Shown: one piece after another, positions 11,126-19,000 of the stretch
How positions within the stretch are numbered: the first letter of the stretch is position 1
How the letters are laid out: each line of letters begins with the position of its first letter
NCBI RefSeq assembly: GCF_003628535.1
Contig: NZ_RBCI01000003.1
Location: forward strand, 496,001 to 560,000
Length of the DNA: 64,000 nt
Source of the DNA: Flavisolibacter nicotianae
GTDB lineage: Bacteria > Bacteroidota > Bacteroidia > Chitinophagales > Chitinophagaceae
Direction of reading: 5' to 3'
The notes under the pieces: generated by a model
What the model was told of the DNA's origin: nothing
Database searches by the model: none
What the model saw: only the letters and a program-made list of their open reading frames with translations
Made by a program: the position numbers and the translations under genes

Positions 11126-13564
11126 TTAAGCTCTTAACGTTCTGATGATATCGGCAAACACACCCGATGCCGTGACTTCCGCACCGGCGCCGGCTCCTTT
11201 TACCACCATCGGCTGATCGGTGTAGCGGTTGGTGTAAAAGGTTACGATGTTGTCTTTGCCATACAGGTGATAAAAATCGTGGGCCGGGTCGATGTGCTTC
11301 AGGCCAACGGCCGCTTTGCCGTTTTCATAGGTGGCAACAAATTTCAACTTCTTGCCGGCCGCGGCAGCTTCTGCATACAGGGCCTTGAAGTGCGCTTCCT
11401 GCCGCTCCATTTCTGCATAAAAATCTTCCACGCTTCCCTGCATGCAGCTCTCAGGCATGAAGGTTTGATTGGTGATCGCTTCCATCTCCAGCGGTTCGCC
11501 GGCTTCACGGGCCAGGATCATGATCTTGCGCATCACGTCTTTGCCACTCAGGTCCAGCCGCGGATCGGGTTCCGTATAGCCTTCGGCCTGTGCCTGGCGC
11601 ACCACCTCGGCAAAGCTTCTTTCGCCGTTGTAATTGTTGAACACAAAGTTCAGCGTGCCGCTCAGCACCGCTTCGATTTTCGTGATGCGGTCGCCGCTGC
11701 GCAGCAGGTCGTTCAGCGTGCCGATGATGGGCAGGCTGGCGCCCACGTTGGTCTCGAACAGGAAGGATACGTTGTGATCCCTTGCCGATTCTTTGAGCTG
11801 TCTGTAATAGTTGTACGAAGAGGAGCAGGCAATTTTGTTGCAGGCTACGATGGCAATACTTTTTTCGAACACCTTGTCATAGGACATGGCCACCGACTCG
11901 TTTGCCGTGATGTCAACAAAAACGGAATTGCGCAGGTTTTTCTGCTGCATGATCTCGATAAAACGCTGCAGGTCGGACGGCTCGCCTTCGGCCAGCTTGT
12001 CTTTCCATTGCTGCAAATTGATTCCGTCATCGTTAAAGGCCATCGTGCGGCTGTTGGCCAGGCCAACGACGCGAACCTGCAGCAAAAGGTTTTTTTGCAG
12101 GTACGCCTGTTGCTGTGCAATCTGTGCCAGCAGGCGGCTTCCCACGTTCCCGGTGCCGGCAATGAAAAGGTTGACCTGCTTATATGTGGTTTCAAAAAAT
12201 TCCTCGTGCAAAACGTTCAGCGCTTTCTTGATATCGACGGTGGCCACCACGGCAGAAATGTTCCGCTCTGAAGAACCCTGCGCAATCGCCCTGACATTGA
12301 CGCCGTTCCGGCCCAGTGTGCTGAACATGCGGCCGCTGATGCCGGGATGGCTTTTCATTTTATCGCCCACAAGGGCAACGATCGACAGGTCTTTCTCCAC
12401 CACCAGCGGGTTGACCTTTTCCCGTTCGATTTCAAAACTGAAGGCCTGGTCGATGACGGCTTTTGCCCGCCCGGCGAGGTGATCGTCCACACCCACGCAA
12501 ATCGAATGTTCGGACGATGCCTGCGTGATCAGGATAACATTGATATTATTCGCCGCAAGGGCTTCGAACAAACGTTTTGAGAAGCCGGGTATGCCCACCA
12601 TGCCGCTGCCTTCCAGCGAAAGCAGGGCCAGTTTTGCCATGCTGGAAATACCGGTGATGATCTCGCCATCGCGGTGCGTGGCGTGGATCAGCGTGCCTTC
12701 ATCATCGGGGTGGAATGTGTTCTTGATCCACACGGGAATGTTTTCCTTCATCAGGGGTTGGATGGTTGGAGGGTAGACCACCTTGGCGCCAAAATGCGAA
12801 AGTTCCATCGCCTCGTGGTATGAGATGCGGTTAATAGCTTTTGCATTCGCAACCATGCGGGGATCGGCAGTCATCATGCCCGATACATCGGTCCAGATCT
12901 CCACCACGCCGGCTCCCAGTGCCGCACCGGCAATGGCTGCCGTATAGTCCGAACCGCCCCGGCCCAGGGTTGTGGTATTGCCTTTGTCGTCCGACGCAAT
13001 AAAGCCGGGAAGCACAAAAAGGTTCGCCGTTGCATTGGAAAAATGGTCTCGGAACGCTTTTTCCGTGGTTTCAAAATCAACCGCCGCTTTGGTGAAATCG
13101 GAATTGGTCCGGATCAGTTTTCGCGAATCCACCCATTGACTGTTCAGACCTTCGGTATTGAAGTAGGCCGAGATGATCTGGGACGAGATCAACTCGCCGT
13201 AACTGAGAATGCGGTCTTTTGTCCGTTCGGTAAAATCCTGCAGCAGGAAGATGCCGTTGCAGATGTCTTCCACTTCGTTGAACTGCTGCATCACGAAACT
13301 CAATACGCTGCTTTGGTTATTCAGCGGGAGCAGGTCTTTGACGGCGGTGAGGTGGCGCTCGGTAATTTTTTGAAGCGTGGTTTTGTAACAGCTTTCGCCG
13401 CGGGAGGCCAGCAAGCCGCATTCCAGCATCTGGTCGGTAACCCCGCCCAGTGCCGACACAACGACGACGGTTTTGCCGGCTCTTTTGGATAGAACAATGT
13501 CTTTTATTTTTTTAATGTTGGCGGCATTGGCAACGGACGTGCCGCCAAATTTTAGAACCTGCAT
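11126..13564 (-). CDS. thrA: Bifunctional aspartokinase / homoserine dehydrogenase
   Basis: Catalyses the first and third steps from aspartate to threonine. 812 residues, matching the fused ThrA of E. coli (820). Order: aspartokinase with VLKFGGTSVANA at the N-terminus, paired ACT regulatory domains (about 310-460), homoserine dehydrogenase with NAD(P) motif IAGTGNVGSRLLAQ (about 468) and catalytic region to the end. The ACT domains imply feedback inhibition by threonine (family knowledge). A Thr/Ile-rich leader peptide and hairpin lie 90-180 bp upstream. Confidence 0.97.
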   Translation of the reverse strand: MQVLKFGGTSVANAANIKKIKDIVLSKRAGKTVVVVSALGGVTDQMLECGLLASRGESCYKTTLQKITERHLTAVKDLLPLNNQSSVLSFVMQQFNEVEDICNGIFLLQDFTERTKDRILSYGELISSQIISAYFNTEGLNSQWVDSRKLIRTNSDFTKAAVDFETTEKAFRDHFSNATANLFVLPGFIASDDKGNTTTLGRGGSDYTAAIAGAALGAGVVEIWTDVSGMMTADPRMVANAKAINRISYHEAMELSHFGAKVVYPPTIQPLMKENIPVWIKNTFHPDDEGTLIHATHRDGEIITGISSMAKLALLSLEGSGMVGIPGFSKRLFEALAANNINVILITQASSEHSICVGVDDHLAGRAKAVIDQAFSFEIEREKVNPLVVEKDLSIVALVGDKMKSHPGISGRMFSTLGRNGVNVRAIAQGSSERNISAVVATVDIKKALNVLHEEFFETTYKQVNLFIAGTGNVGSRLLAQIAQQQAYLQKNLLLQVRVVGLANSRTMAFNDDGINLQQWKDKLAEGEPSDLQRFIEIMQQKNLRNSVFVDITANESVAMSYDKVFEKSIAIVACNKIACSSSYNYYRQLKESARDHNVSFLFETNVGASLPIIGTLNDLLRSGDRITKIEAVLSGTLNFVFNNYNGERSFAEVVRQAQAEGYTEPDPRLDLSGKDVMRKIMILAREAGEPLEMEAITNQTFMPESCMQGSVEDFYAEMERQEAHFKALYAEAAAAGKKLKFVATYENGKAAVGLKHIDPAHDFYHLYGKDNIVTFYTNRYTDQPMVVKGAGAGAEVTASGVFADIIRTLRA

Positions 13565-13652
13565 GGTAAGAACAAATTTTAGATGGGTGAAATGAAATAG
13601 AACTGTTGTCGTTGGTGGTAGCGTGAACGCCCAGGTGGCAATATGGTCTTAT

Positions 13653-13673
13653 CAATCCGCTGTTAGCGGATTG
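13653..13673 (-). promoter_or_regulatory. Leader hairpin upstream of thrA
   Basis: Perfect 9-bp stem CAATCCGCT / AGCGGATTG with a 3-base loop. The stop codon of the Thr/Ile leader peptide (13663-13665) lies inside it, so a ribosome finishing the leader would cover and melt the stem. No U-run follows, so it is not a simple terminator. It could act as a pause or as part of alternative folding with the downstream leader (inference). Confidence 0.55.
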
Positions 13674-13707
13674 TGGTAATCGTATTCGTCGTGGACTGTG
13701 TGGCCAC
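13663..13707 (-). CDS. thrL: Candidate threonine leader peptide (GTG start)
   Basis: Fourteen codons plus stop: starts GTG, then A-T-Q-S-T-T-N-T-I-T-T-I-R. Six of 13 residues after the start are Thr and two are Ile, the amino acids sensed by thr leader peptides in enterobacteria (established for E. coli thrL). An in-frame GTG at 13741-13743 would give a 26-residue form; an in-frame TAG lies just before that. No ATG occurs between thrA and the promoter. The stop codon is inside the hairpin 13653-13673. The composition and position are strong; the non-ATG start and missing U-tract leave doubt. Confidence 0.55.
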   Translation of the reverse strand: MATQSTTNTITTIR

Positions 13708-13760
13708 TGCGGAAACGTTTGTATGGAGTGAAGACTGTATCACGGAATTCTATAGGAGCA

Positions 13761-13791
13761 CAAAATAAGGGAAGAAGTCAAATAAACAAAA
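13761..13791 (-). promoter_or_regulatory. Candidate thrABC promoter
   Basis: On the minus strand: TTTTG, 19 bases, TTATTTTG (one mismatch to TAnnTTTG). The transcript would begin about 10 bases before the first possible GTG of the leader peptide. Confidence 0.5.
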
Positions 13792-13892
13792 TCAATATTC
13801 CGAATCTTCTTTGCTGGCTAAAACAGGCTTTGTGTTCTTCCTTGCCAGTGATTTTGCTAGGACCGGGACGCGGCAAATCGCATGGGCAACTC

Positions 13893-13922
13893 TTGGTCAT
13901 GCGGACTGTTTGGCTACCTTTA
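13893..13922 (+). promoter_or_regulatory. Candidate promoter of LytTR regulator, near-leaderless
   Basis: TTG (13893-13895), 19 bases, TACCTTTA (13915-13922; one mismatch). The ATG of the regulator is 5 bases after the -7 box, so the mRNA would have almost no 5' leader. Confidence 0.5.
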
Positions 13923-13926
13923 GCGC

Positions 13927-14622
13927 ATGAATTGCCTGATCGTTGACGACAACAAAATTGCCCGGGCCACCCTGCAACAACTGGCTTCGCAACTCCATGA
14001 CCTGACCGTAGTAGGTGAGTGCGACAATGCAATGGATGCTTACAATTTCCTGCAGCAGGAGCCGGTAGACCTGGTCCTGCTCGATATCGAGATGCCGGGG
14101 ATGTCGGGACTGGAGCTCACAAAAAACCTGGGAAAAAACCGTCCTCTGATCGTATTTACAACCTCGAAGAAAGATTATGCGGCCGAGGCCTTCGATTTGA
14201 ACGTGGCCGATTTTCTTGTCAAACCGATCACACCGGCGCGGTTTATCCAGGCCATCGAAAAAGCAAAAGAAATCCAGGCCAGTCAACGCGAAGAGATCAG
14301 CGTGGCAAAGGACGAATTCATCTTTATTCGCGACTCCAACATCGTCCGCAGGCTGAAGCTCAATGACATTCTCTATGCTGAAGCCATGGGCGACTATGTA
14401 AAGCTGCACACGCCACAGCGGTTTTATGCCATTCATTCCACGCTGAAAGCGGTGGAAGACCGTTTGCCTGCATCGAGTTTTTTCCGGGTGCATCGATCCT
14501 ATCTGGTTGCGATTGATAAGATCGATACGATCCAGAACGGTGTCGTTTTTATCGGGAATAAGTCCATTCCTGTTGCCGATGCCTACCGCGGTGCATTGAA
14601 TAAGCGAATGAACATCCTGTAG
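13927..14622 (+). CDS. LytTR-family response regulator
   Basis: Two-component DNA-binding regulator, 231 residues. The receiver domain spans 1-120 with acidic pair D7/D8, phosphoacceptor D53 in LLDIEMPGMSG, T78/T79 and K99 in DFLVKPI. The LytTR DNA-binding domain spans about 130-231 (DEFIFIRDSNIVRRLKLNDI, then FFRVHRSYLVAIDKID). Downstream are a small membrane protein and a hybrid histidine kinase in the same direction. That kinase is the likely partner, its HPt domain possibly passing phosphate to D53 (inference). A 9-bp inverted repeat between the regulator and the downstream genes is a possible operator. Confidence 0.93.
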   Translation: MNCLIVDDNKIARATLQQLASQLHDLTVVGECDNAMDAYNFLQQEPVDLVLLDIEMPGMSGLELTKNLGKNRPLIVFTTSKKDYAAEAFDLNVADFLVKPITPARFIQAIEKAKEIQASQREEISVAKDEFIFIRDSNIVRRLKLNDILYAEAMGDYVKLHTPQRFYAIHSTLKAVEDRLPASSFFRVHRSYLVAIDKIDTIQNGVVFIGNKSIPVADAYRGALNKRMNIL

Positions 14623-14797
14623 GCCGACTCTCCTTGTTATTGCTGTTTTTCTGCTCTTGGCGCCAGCCGCATCGCGGATTCAAATGGCGTGATTCCTCAT
14701 GACAGCTTGCGTTTCTGTGTTCGGCGATACCAAATGCCCTGTAGCCGATTGCCGTTCGGGCATCGCCTGCCTTTCATCCTAGTTTTGTCTACATACT

Positions 14798-14822
14798 TTA
14801 TAGAAACACCTATTTTCTATAA
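14798..14822. promoter_or_regulatory. Operator-like inverted repeat
   Basis: TTATAGAAA (14798-14806), 7 bases, TTTCTATAA (14814-14822): perfect 9-bp arms. A perfect -7-like box TAGTTTTG (14780-14787) lies just upstream, which would put the repeat around the transcription start. LytTR proteins usually bind direct repeats, so another regulator is also possible. Confidence 0.45.
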
Positions 14823-14841
14823 GCAGTTAGTCTTGGTTTAC

Positions 14842-14863
14842 GGCCCCTGTTTCCACAGGGGCC
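14842..14863 (+). terminator. Hairpin before the small membrane protein gene
   Basis: GGCCCCTG / CAGGGGCC with a 6-base loop, followed by TCATTTA. Weak T-run. It may be a terminator of the regulator gene or a leader structure of the next gene, whose ATG is 12 bases away. Confidence 0.45.
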
Positions 14864-14874
14864 TCATTTAAAAA

Positions 14875-15093
14875 ATGATGAAAACACTATTGACGATATT
14901 GTTTTTTGTAGATACGCTGGTGTTGATCACGCTGTCGTTTCTTCTCCTGCAAACGCTGGATTCCGGCGCGGGGTTGGGGCGACTCATCTTCCTCCTGACT
15001 GGCTGTGCAGGATGTATCATTCTGCTGGTCTACCTGCTTCTGCGCTACATGAATCTACCGCCCGATAAAAAAACACGTTCCTTTTTTGAGTAA
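14875..15093 (+). CDS. Small two-helix membrane protein
   Basis: 72 residues, MMKTLLTILFFVDTLVLITL at the start. Two hydrophobic segments (about 4-27 and 33-60) are separated by a short polar turn SGAGLGR, with a charged C-terminus (PPDKKTRSFFE). Not recognised. It ends 22 bp before the hybrid kinase gene and is probably co-transcribed with it, so a role next to the sensor is possible. The ATGATG start is the only good one. Confidence 0.6.
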   Translation: MMKTLLTILFFVDTLVLITLSFLLLQTLDSGAGLGRLIFLLTGCAGCIILLVYLLLRYMNLPPDKKTRSFFE

Positions 15094-15115
15094 GATTGTG
15101 CCGAGATTCGATTGA

Positions 15116-17314
15116 ATGGGCAATAAACGCATCCTGTATTTTCTCCTTGGCGCTTACCTGGTGGGTAACCTGCTGCTTATTTTTATTCAATACAACTGGG
15201 CCAAAAATATCAACACCCTGATCGGCGGAAACGAAAAGCTGGTCAGCGAATTCACCGTTTCCGGCGAACTGACCGAACTTGAACGTGATATCCTGGCCGT
15301 GGAAAGCCGCATCCGGGGCACCGTCAATACACGTGATACAGCGTTTATTAATGGACTGGAGGCGCAGATCGTGGCCGTAGAAGCCGGGATCGACCGGCTG
15401 AAAAACACCTCTGATAATGACAGTTCCATTCAATACATTGCCATCCTCGACCGCCTGGTGCACGACAAACTGGTCCATAGCCGGAATATTTTGAACACCT
15501 ATTACGGCTCGGGGAAAACAGCTGCGGAAAGCGTGATCGCTACCCGGAAAGGCAAAGAACTGACCGATTCGATCATGATCATGGCCCGTACCATTGAGCT
15601 GGCGAGGCAGCGGCACTTGTCCGCAGTAACGTCTACGATTGATACAAGTGGTGCCAATGCCCTGCATTTGGGAATTATCCTGATCACCACCGTGCTCACC
15701 TGCGGTGCCTTTGTCTTTTGGTATATCATCAATACCATCCGGCGGCAAAACGGCCTGATTTACCAACTCAATGTTTCGGAAAAGAAAGTGCGGGAAGTGG
15801 CCAGGGTTAAAGAAAACTTTCTCGCCAACATGAGCCACGAGATCAGAACTCCAATGAATGCCATTCTTGGCTATACCAACCTGCTGCGGCGGAAACCGGA
15901 GCTCGACACAGAGTCGCAGCAATATGTACAAACGATTCAGCGCTCGGGTGAAAACCTTCTTACCATCATCAACGAAATTCTCGATCTCTCCAAGATCGAA
16001 GCGGGTATGATGCGAATCGAATCCGCACCGTTTTCGCTTCGCGGCCTGCTGCATTCGGTGGAGGCCATGTTTCGGCCAAAAGCCGTCGCAAAAGGGCTCG
16101 ACTTGCAGACAGAAGTGGCAATTGATGTACCGGACAGCCTCGAAGGCGATGCCGTTCGGCTGACGCAGGTGCTGGTGAACCTGGTGGGTAATGCGGTAAA
16201 ATTTACCGGCGAAGGACAAATCCGCATGGCTGTACGAAAAGAAAGCGAAAGTGGTGATACGGTGATGGTCGACATCGCGGTGGCCGACACCGGTATCGGC
16301 ATTGAAAAGGAAAAGCTGGCGACCGTCTTTGAACGATTCCAGCAGGCGGAGGATTCCGTCACCCGTAAATATGGCGGCACCGGCCTGGGGCTCGCTATCG
16401 CCAAAGACCTGGTGGAATTGCAGGGCGGCACGATCAGCGTGGAGAGCGAAGCGGGAAAAGGCACGACGTTCCGCGTGCGCCTTCCCTACAAACGATCGTT
16501 GCACTTGCAACCGATGCCCGCAACGGTGGAAAGAATGTCGCTCGCCGCGCCCCGGTTCCCGCACACAGCCGTATTGGTGGTCGAAGACAACGAGATCAAC
16601 CGGGGCCTGTTGCGAACGCTTTTACGGCAATGGCAGGTGCAATGCGACTTCGCCGGCAATGGAAAAGAAGCCATTCAAAAATTGGAAAGACAGAAGTTCG
16701 ACCTCGTGCTGATGGATATTCAAATGCCCGAGATGGACGGCTACACAGCCACGCAAGCGATTCGGACAGAACTGGGCCTGCAAATACCCATCATTGCCAT
16801 GACCGCGCATGCAATGGCCGGTGAAAGGGAAAAATGCCTTGGTTACGGCATGAACGACTATCTCTCCAAGCCGGTTCGCGAAGAACAGTTGCAAAAGATT
16901 TTGCTGCGCTTTGCAGCGCAAAACAATCCTGTGCATCAGACTTCACCGGATGTGAAAAACAGCGCTGTGGACTTCCGGTATATAGACCTGTCCTACATGA
17001 AAGAAGTGAGCGGCGGAAATGCAGCCTACGAAAAGCTGGTGACGGAGCAGTTTCTCGAACTGCTGCCAGCCGACCTGGCAACGATCGAAAAGGCCTGGCA
17101 CGAAAAAGAGATTTCCCTTCTCCGTCGCACAGCCCACAACATGAAGACAACCATTTCCGTCATGGGATTGAACGACCGGCTGCAAACAGATCTCGACGGC
17201 CTTGAGTTGGAAGACCTTACCGAAGAAAGCTTTTGGCGCCACTTCACGGCGGTGAAAACCGTTTGTGAGGCCTCGCTGCAGGAAGCGGAAGCTTTTCATT
17301 CGCTGCTTGCCTAA
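15116..17314 (+). CDS. Hybrid sensor histidine kinase with receiver and HPt domains
   Basis: Inner-membrane phosphorelay kinase, 732 residues. TM1 about 7-26; extracytoplasmic sensor about 30-182, helical and CHASE3-like in pattern (not identified with certainty); TM2 about 183-206. The HisKA domain has H241 in NFLANMSHEIRTPMNAILGY. ATPase boxes include DTGIGIE (391-397) and YGGTGLGLAI (419-428). The receiver domain has D534 in LMDIQMPEMDG and K585 in YLSKP. A C-terminal HPt domain has H674 in RRTAHNMKTT. This full H-D-H relay needs an external receiver; the LytTR regulator just upstream is the obvious candidate (inference). Confidence 0.93.
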   Translation: MGNKRILYFLLGAYLVGNLLLIFIQYNWAKNINTLIGGNEKLVSEFTVSGELTELERDILAVESRIRGTVNTRDTAFINGLEAQIVAVEAGIDRLKNTSDNDSSIQYIAILDRLVHDKLVHSRNILNTYYGSGKTAAESVIATRKGKELTDSIMIMARTIELARQRHLSAVTSTIDTSGANALHLGIILITTVLTCGAFVFWYIINTIRRQNGLIYQLNVSEKKVREVARVKENFLANMSHEIRTPMNAILGYTNLLRRKPELDTESQQYVQTIQRSGENLLTIINEILDLSKIEAGMMRIESAPFSLRGLLHSVEAMFRPKAVAKGLDLQTEVAIDVPDSLEGDAVRLTQVLVNLVGNAVKFTGEGQIRMAVRKESESGDTVMVDIAVADTGIGIEKEKLATVFERFQQAEDSVTRKYGGTGLGLAIAKDLVELQGGTISVESEAGKGTTFRVRLPYKRSLHLQPMPATVERMSLAAPRFPHTAVLVVEDNEINRGLLRTLLRQWQVQCDFAGNGKEAIQKLERQKFDLVLMDIQMPEMDGYTATQAIRTELGLQIPIIAMTAHAMAGEREKCLGYGMNDYLSKPVREEQLQKILLRFAAQNNPVHQTSPDVKNSAVDFRYIDLSYMKEVSGGNAAYEKLVTEQFLELLPADLATIEKAWHEKEISLLRRTAHNMKTTISVMGLNDRLQTDLDGLELEDLTEESFWRHFTAVKTVCEASLQEAEAFHSLLA

Positions 17315-17468
17315 ACGTGTTGCAGCAGCGCCGGTAAGCAAGGTTGTTGTCAACGACCACCCATGCCTTTCCGGCGATCCGGCCGGTGTGATTTGTCGGG
17401 GAACGAGTAGTTTAGGTAAGCAGTCGCATGGTGCGATTGCCGCTTGCAAAAACAAAAAAGCATTCGCT

Positions 17469-17801
17469 ATGAAAAAGTTTTTAATTGCCGTTGTTGCTCT
17501 GGTAGGATGGAGCATTGCCGGCCATGCACAAACGACCGCCAGTCCAAAAACGACGGCCCCTGTCACCAAAGTAAAAGTAAAGACAACGCAAACCCATGCA
17601 GAAAAGGCCGTGACGCTGCCCGCCAAGGCAACGGCAGCGACAGTGCCGGCAAAACCGCAAACGGCCGCAGGTGCACCGAAGAAGGCCGACGGAACTCCCG
17701 ACATGCGTTACAAGTCGAACAAAGAAGCCGCCAAGGCAACGCCGAAGCTGAAAAAAGATGGCACGCCGGACAAGCGGTACAAGGAAAACAAAAAGCAATA
17801 A
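17469..17801 (+). CDS. Small secreted basic protein with DGTPDxRYK repeats
   Basis: 110 residues with a signal peptide (MKKFLIAVVALVGWSIAGHA). The middle is rich in Thr, Ala, Lys and Pro and looks disordered. The C-terminus carries two copies of a motif DGTPDxRYKxNK (about 75-87 and 97-109), separated by a Lys/Ala linker. An in-frame upstream start at 17265 overlaps the kinase gene and adds no plausible protein, so ATG 17469 is chosen. Function unknown; export and positive charge suggest binding to the envelope or a polyanion (inference). A terminator follows. Confidence 0.75.
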   Translation: MKKFLIAVVALVGWSIAGHAQTTASPKTTAPVTKVKVKTTQTHAEKAVTLPAKATAATVPAKPQTAAGAPKKADGTPDMRYKSNKEAAKATPKLKKDGTPDKRYKENKKQ

Positions 17802-17828
17802 GGTCACTTTTCTCCTTTATGGTGAACG

Positions 17829-17857
17829 AGAGCTTCGCACTGCGGGGCTCTTTTTTT
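17829..17857 (+). terminator. Terminator after the small secreted protein
   Basis: AGAGC (17829-17833) pairs with GCTCT (17847-17851), followed by a run of seven T. Confidence 0.6.
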
Positions 17858-17956
17858 GCGACATGATTTTCGACGCAGGCGTGCCATGAGGTGACAATGG
17901 TGTTGGCTGAAAGGCAGCGGGTGCAAAAAAGCCTTTATCTTTCAGCCTCTATTGTC

Positions 17957-18991
17957 ATGGAAAAACCGGTCATCGTCATTAAAATAGGATCGTCTACCAT
18001 TGCGGGCCCCGACGGCAACCTGGACACCGCTGTTATTGAAAAAATCGCTGCCGAAGTTGCGCAGCTCTCCCGCCAGTACCGGCCCATCCTGGTTTCGAGT
18101 GGTGCCGTGAGCAGCGGGAAGTCTTCGCTCAAAAACTACCGCGGTAAACTGGTGGAGCGCAAAGCCGCCGCTGCGATCGGCAACCCGATCCTGATAGCCG
18201 CCTACAGTCGTTATTTTGCGGCCTACCAGATCCGCGTGGCGCAGGCCCTTTTCGAGCGGCATCATTTTTCCAACAGAAGCCAGTTCCTGCAACTAAAGGA
18301 AACCATCACCGAATTGTGGAAAAACGATATTCTTACGATCGTCAATGAAAATGATTTCGTCAGCAATCACGAATTGAAATTTTCCGACAACGACGAGCTG
18401 GCAACGCTGATCGCCGTGGCCTTTAATGCCGACACGCTGCTCCTGTGCACCAGTTCGGGCGGCTTCCTGAACGACCGGGGAGAGATCATTCCGAAGGTGC
18501 AGTCGATCGACAGCGATCTCCTGCGTTTTTTGACAGATGAAAAATCAAAACACGGTACGGGAGGCATGGCCTCGAAACTGTCATTTACCAAACTGGCAAC
18601 AACGCTGGGGATCCGGGTGGTGATGTGTGGCATAGCGGGTGAGTCTTCGTTTTTACAGGCGTTGGAAGGAGGGCAGGGAACAACGTTTCAGCCCAAATCC
18701 TCCACGCTCAAAGACCGGCAGAAATGGCTGGCCAGTGGGTCCGTCACAATCGGGTCCGTACAGATCGACGACGGTGCCTACCAGGCTTTATGCGACCGCA
18801 AAAGTTTGCTCGCCATCGGAATTACAAAAGTGCAGCGGCCGTTTTCGGAAGGAGAGGTGGTGGAACTGGTCAGTGCCAGCGGCGATATTGCCGGTGTGGC
18901 CAGGATGAAGCTTTCGTCTGCCCTGCTGGAAGAAAGCGGCAAGCAGCGTAACCTGATGGCCGCCCATGCCGACGATATTGTGATGTTTTAA
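17957..18991 (+). CDS. proB: Glutamate 5-kinase
   Basis: Phosphorylates glutamate to glutamyl 5-phosphate, the first step of proline synthesis. 344 residues from MEKPVIVIKIGSSTI; an in-frame ATG at 17891 would add 22 non-conserved residues. The amino-acid kinase domain (about 1-255) has IKIGSSTIAG and VSSGAVSSGK. A C-terminal PUA domain follows (about 265-344, beginning KWLASGSVTIG). A TATCTTTC box at 17936-17943 could be its -7 element, without a clear -33. proA starts 9 bp downstream. Confidence 0.95.
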   Translation: MEKPVIVIKIGSSTIAGPDGNLDTAVIEKIAAEVAQLSRQYRPILVSSGAVSSGKSSLKNYRGKLVERKAAAAIGNPILIAAYSRYFAAYQIRVAQALFERHHFSNRSQFLQLKETITELWKNDILTIVNENDFVSNHELKFSDNDELATLIAVAFNADTLLLCTSSGGFLNDRGEIIPKVQSIDSDLLRFLTDEKSKHGTGGMASKLSFTKLATTLGIRVVMCGIAGESSFLQALEGGQGTTFQPKSSTLKDRQKWLASGSVTIGSVQIDDGAYQALCDRKSLLAIGITKVQRPFSEGEVVELVSASGDIAGVARMKLSSALLEESGKQRNLMAAHADDIVMF

Positions 18992-19000
18992 AAAAGATTT

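Noticed and set aside
13565-13660. Simple rho-independent attenuator before thrA
   Set aside because: The hairpin is not followed by a T-run on the coding strand, so the classical form is not supported.
14689-14871. A 60-codon frame between the regulator and the membrane protein
   Set aside because: It spans the inverted repeat and hairpin and has no coherent protein character.
15017-16564. A 515-codon minus-strand frame opposite the hybrid kinase
   Set aside because: Composition is low in typical protein features and the plus strand encodes all kinase motifs; long antisense frames are common in GC-balanced genes.
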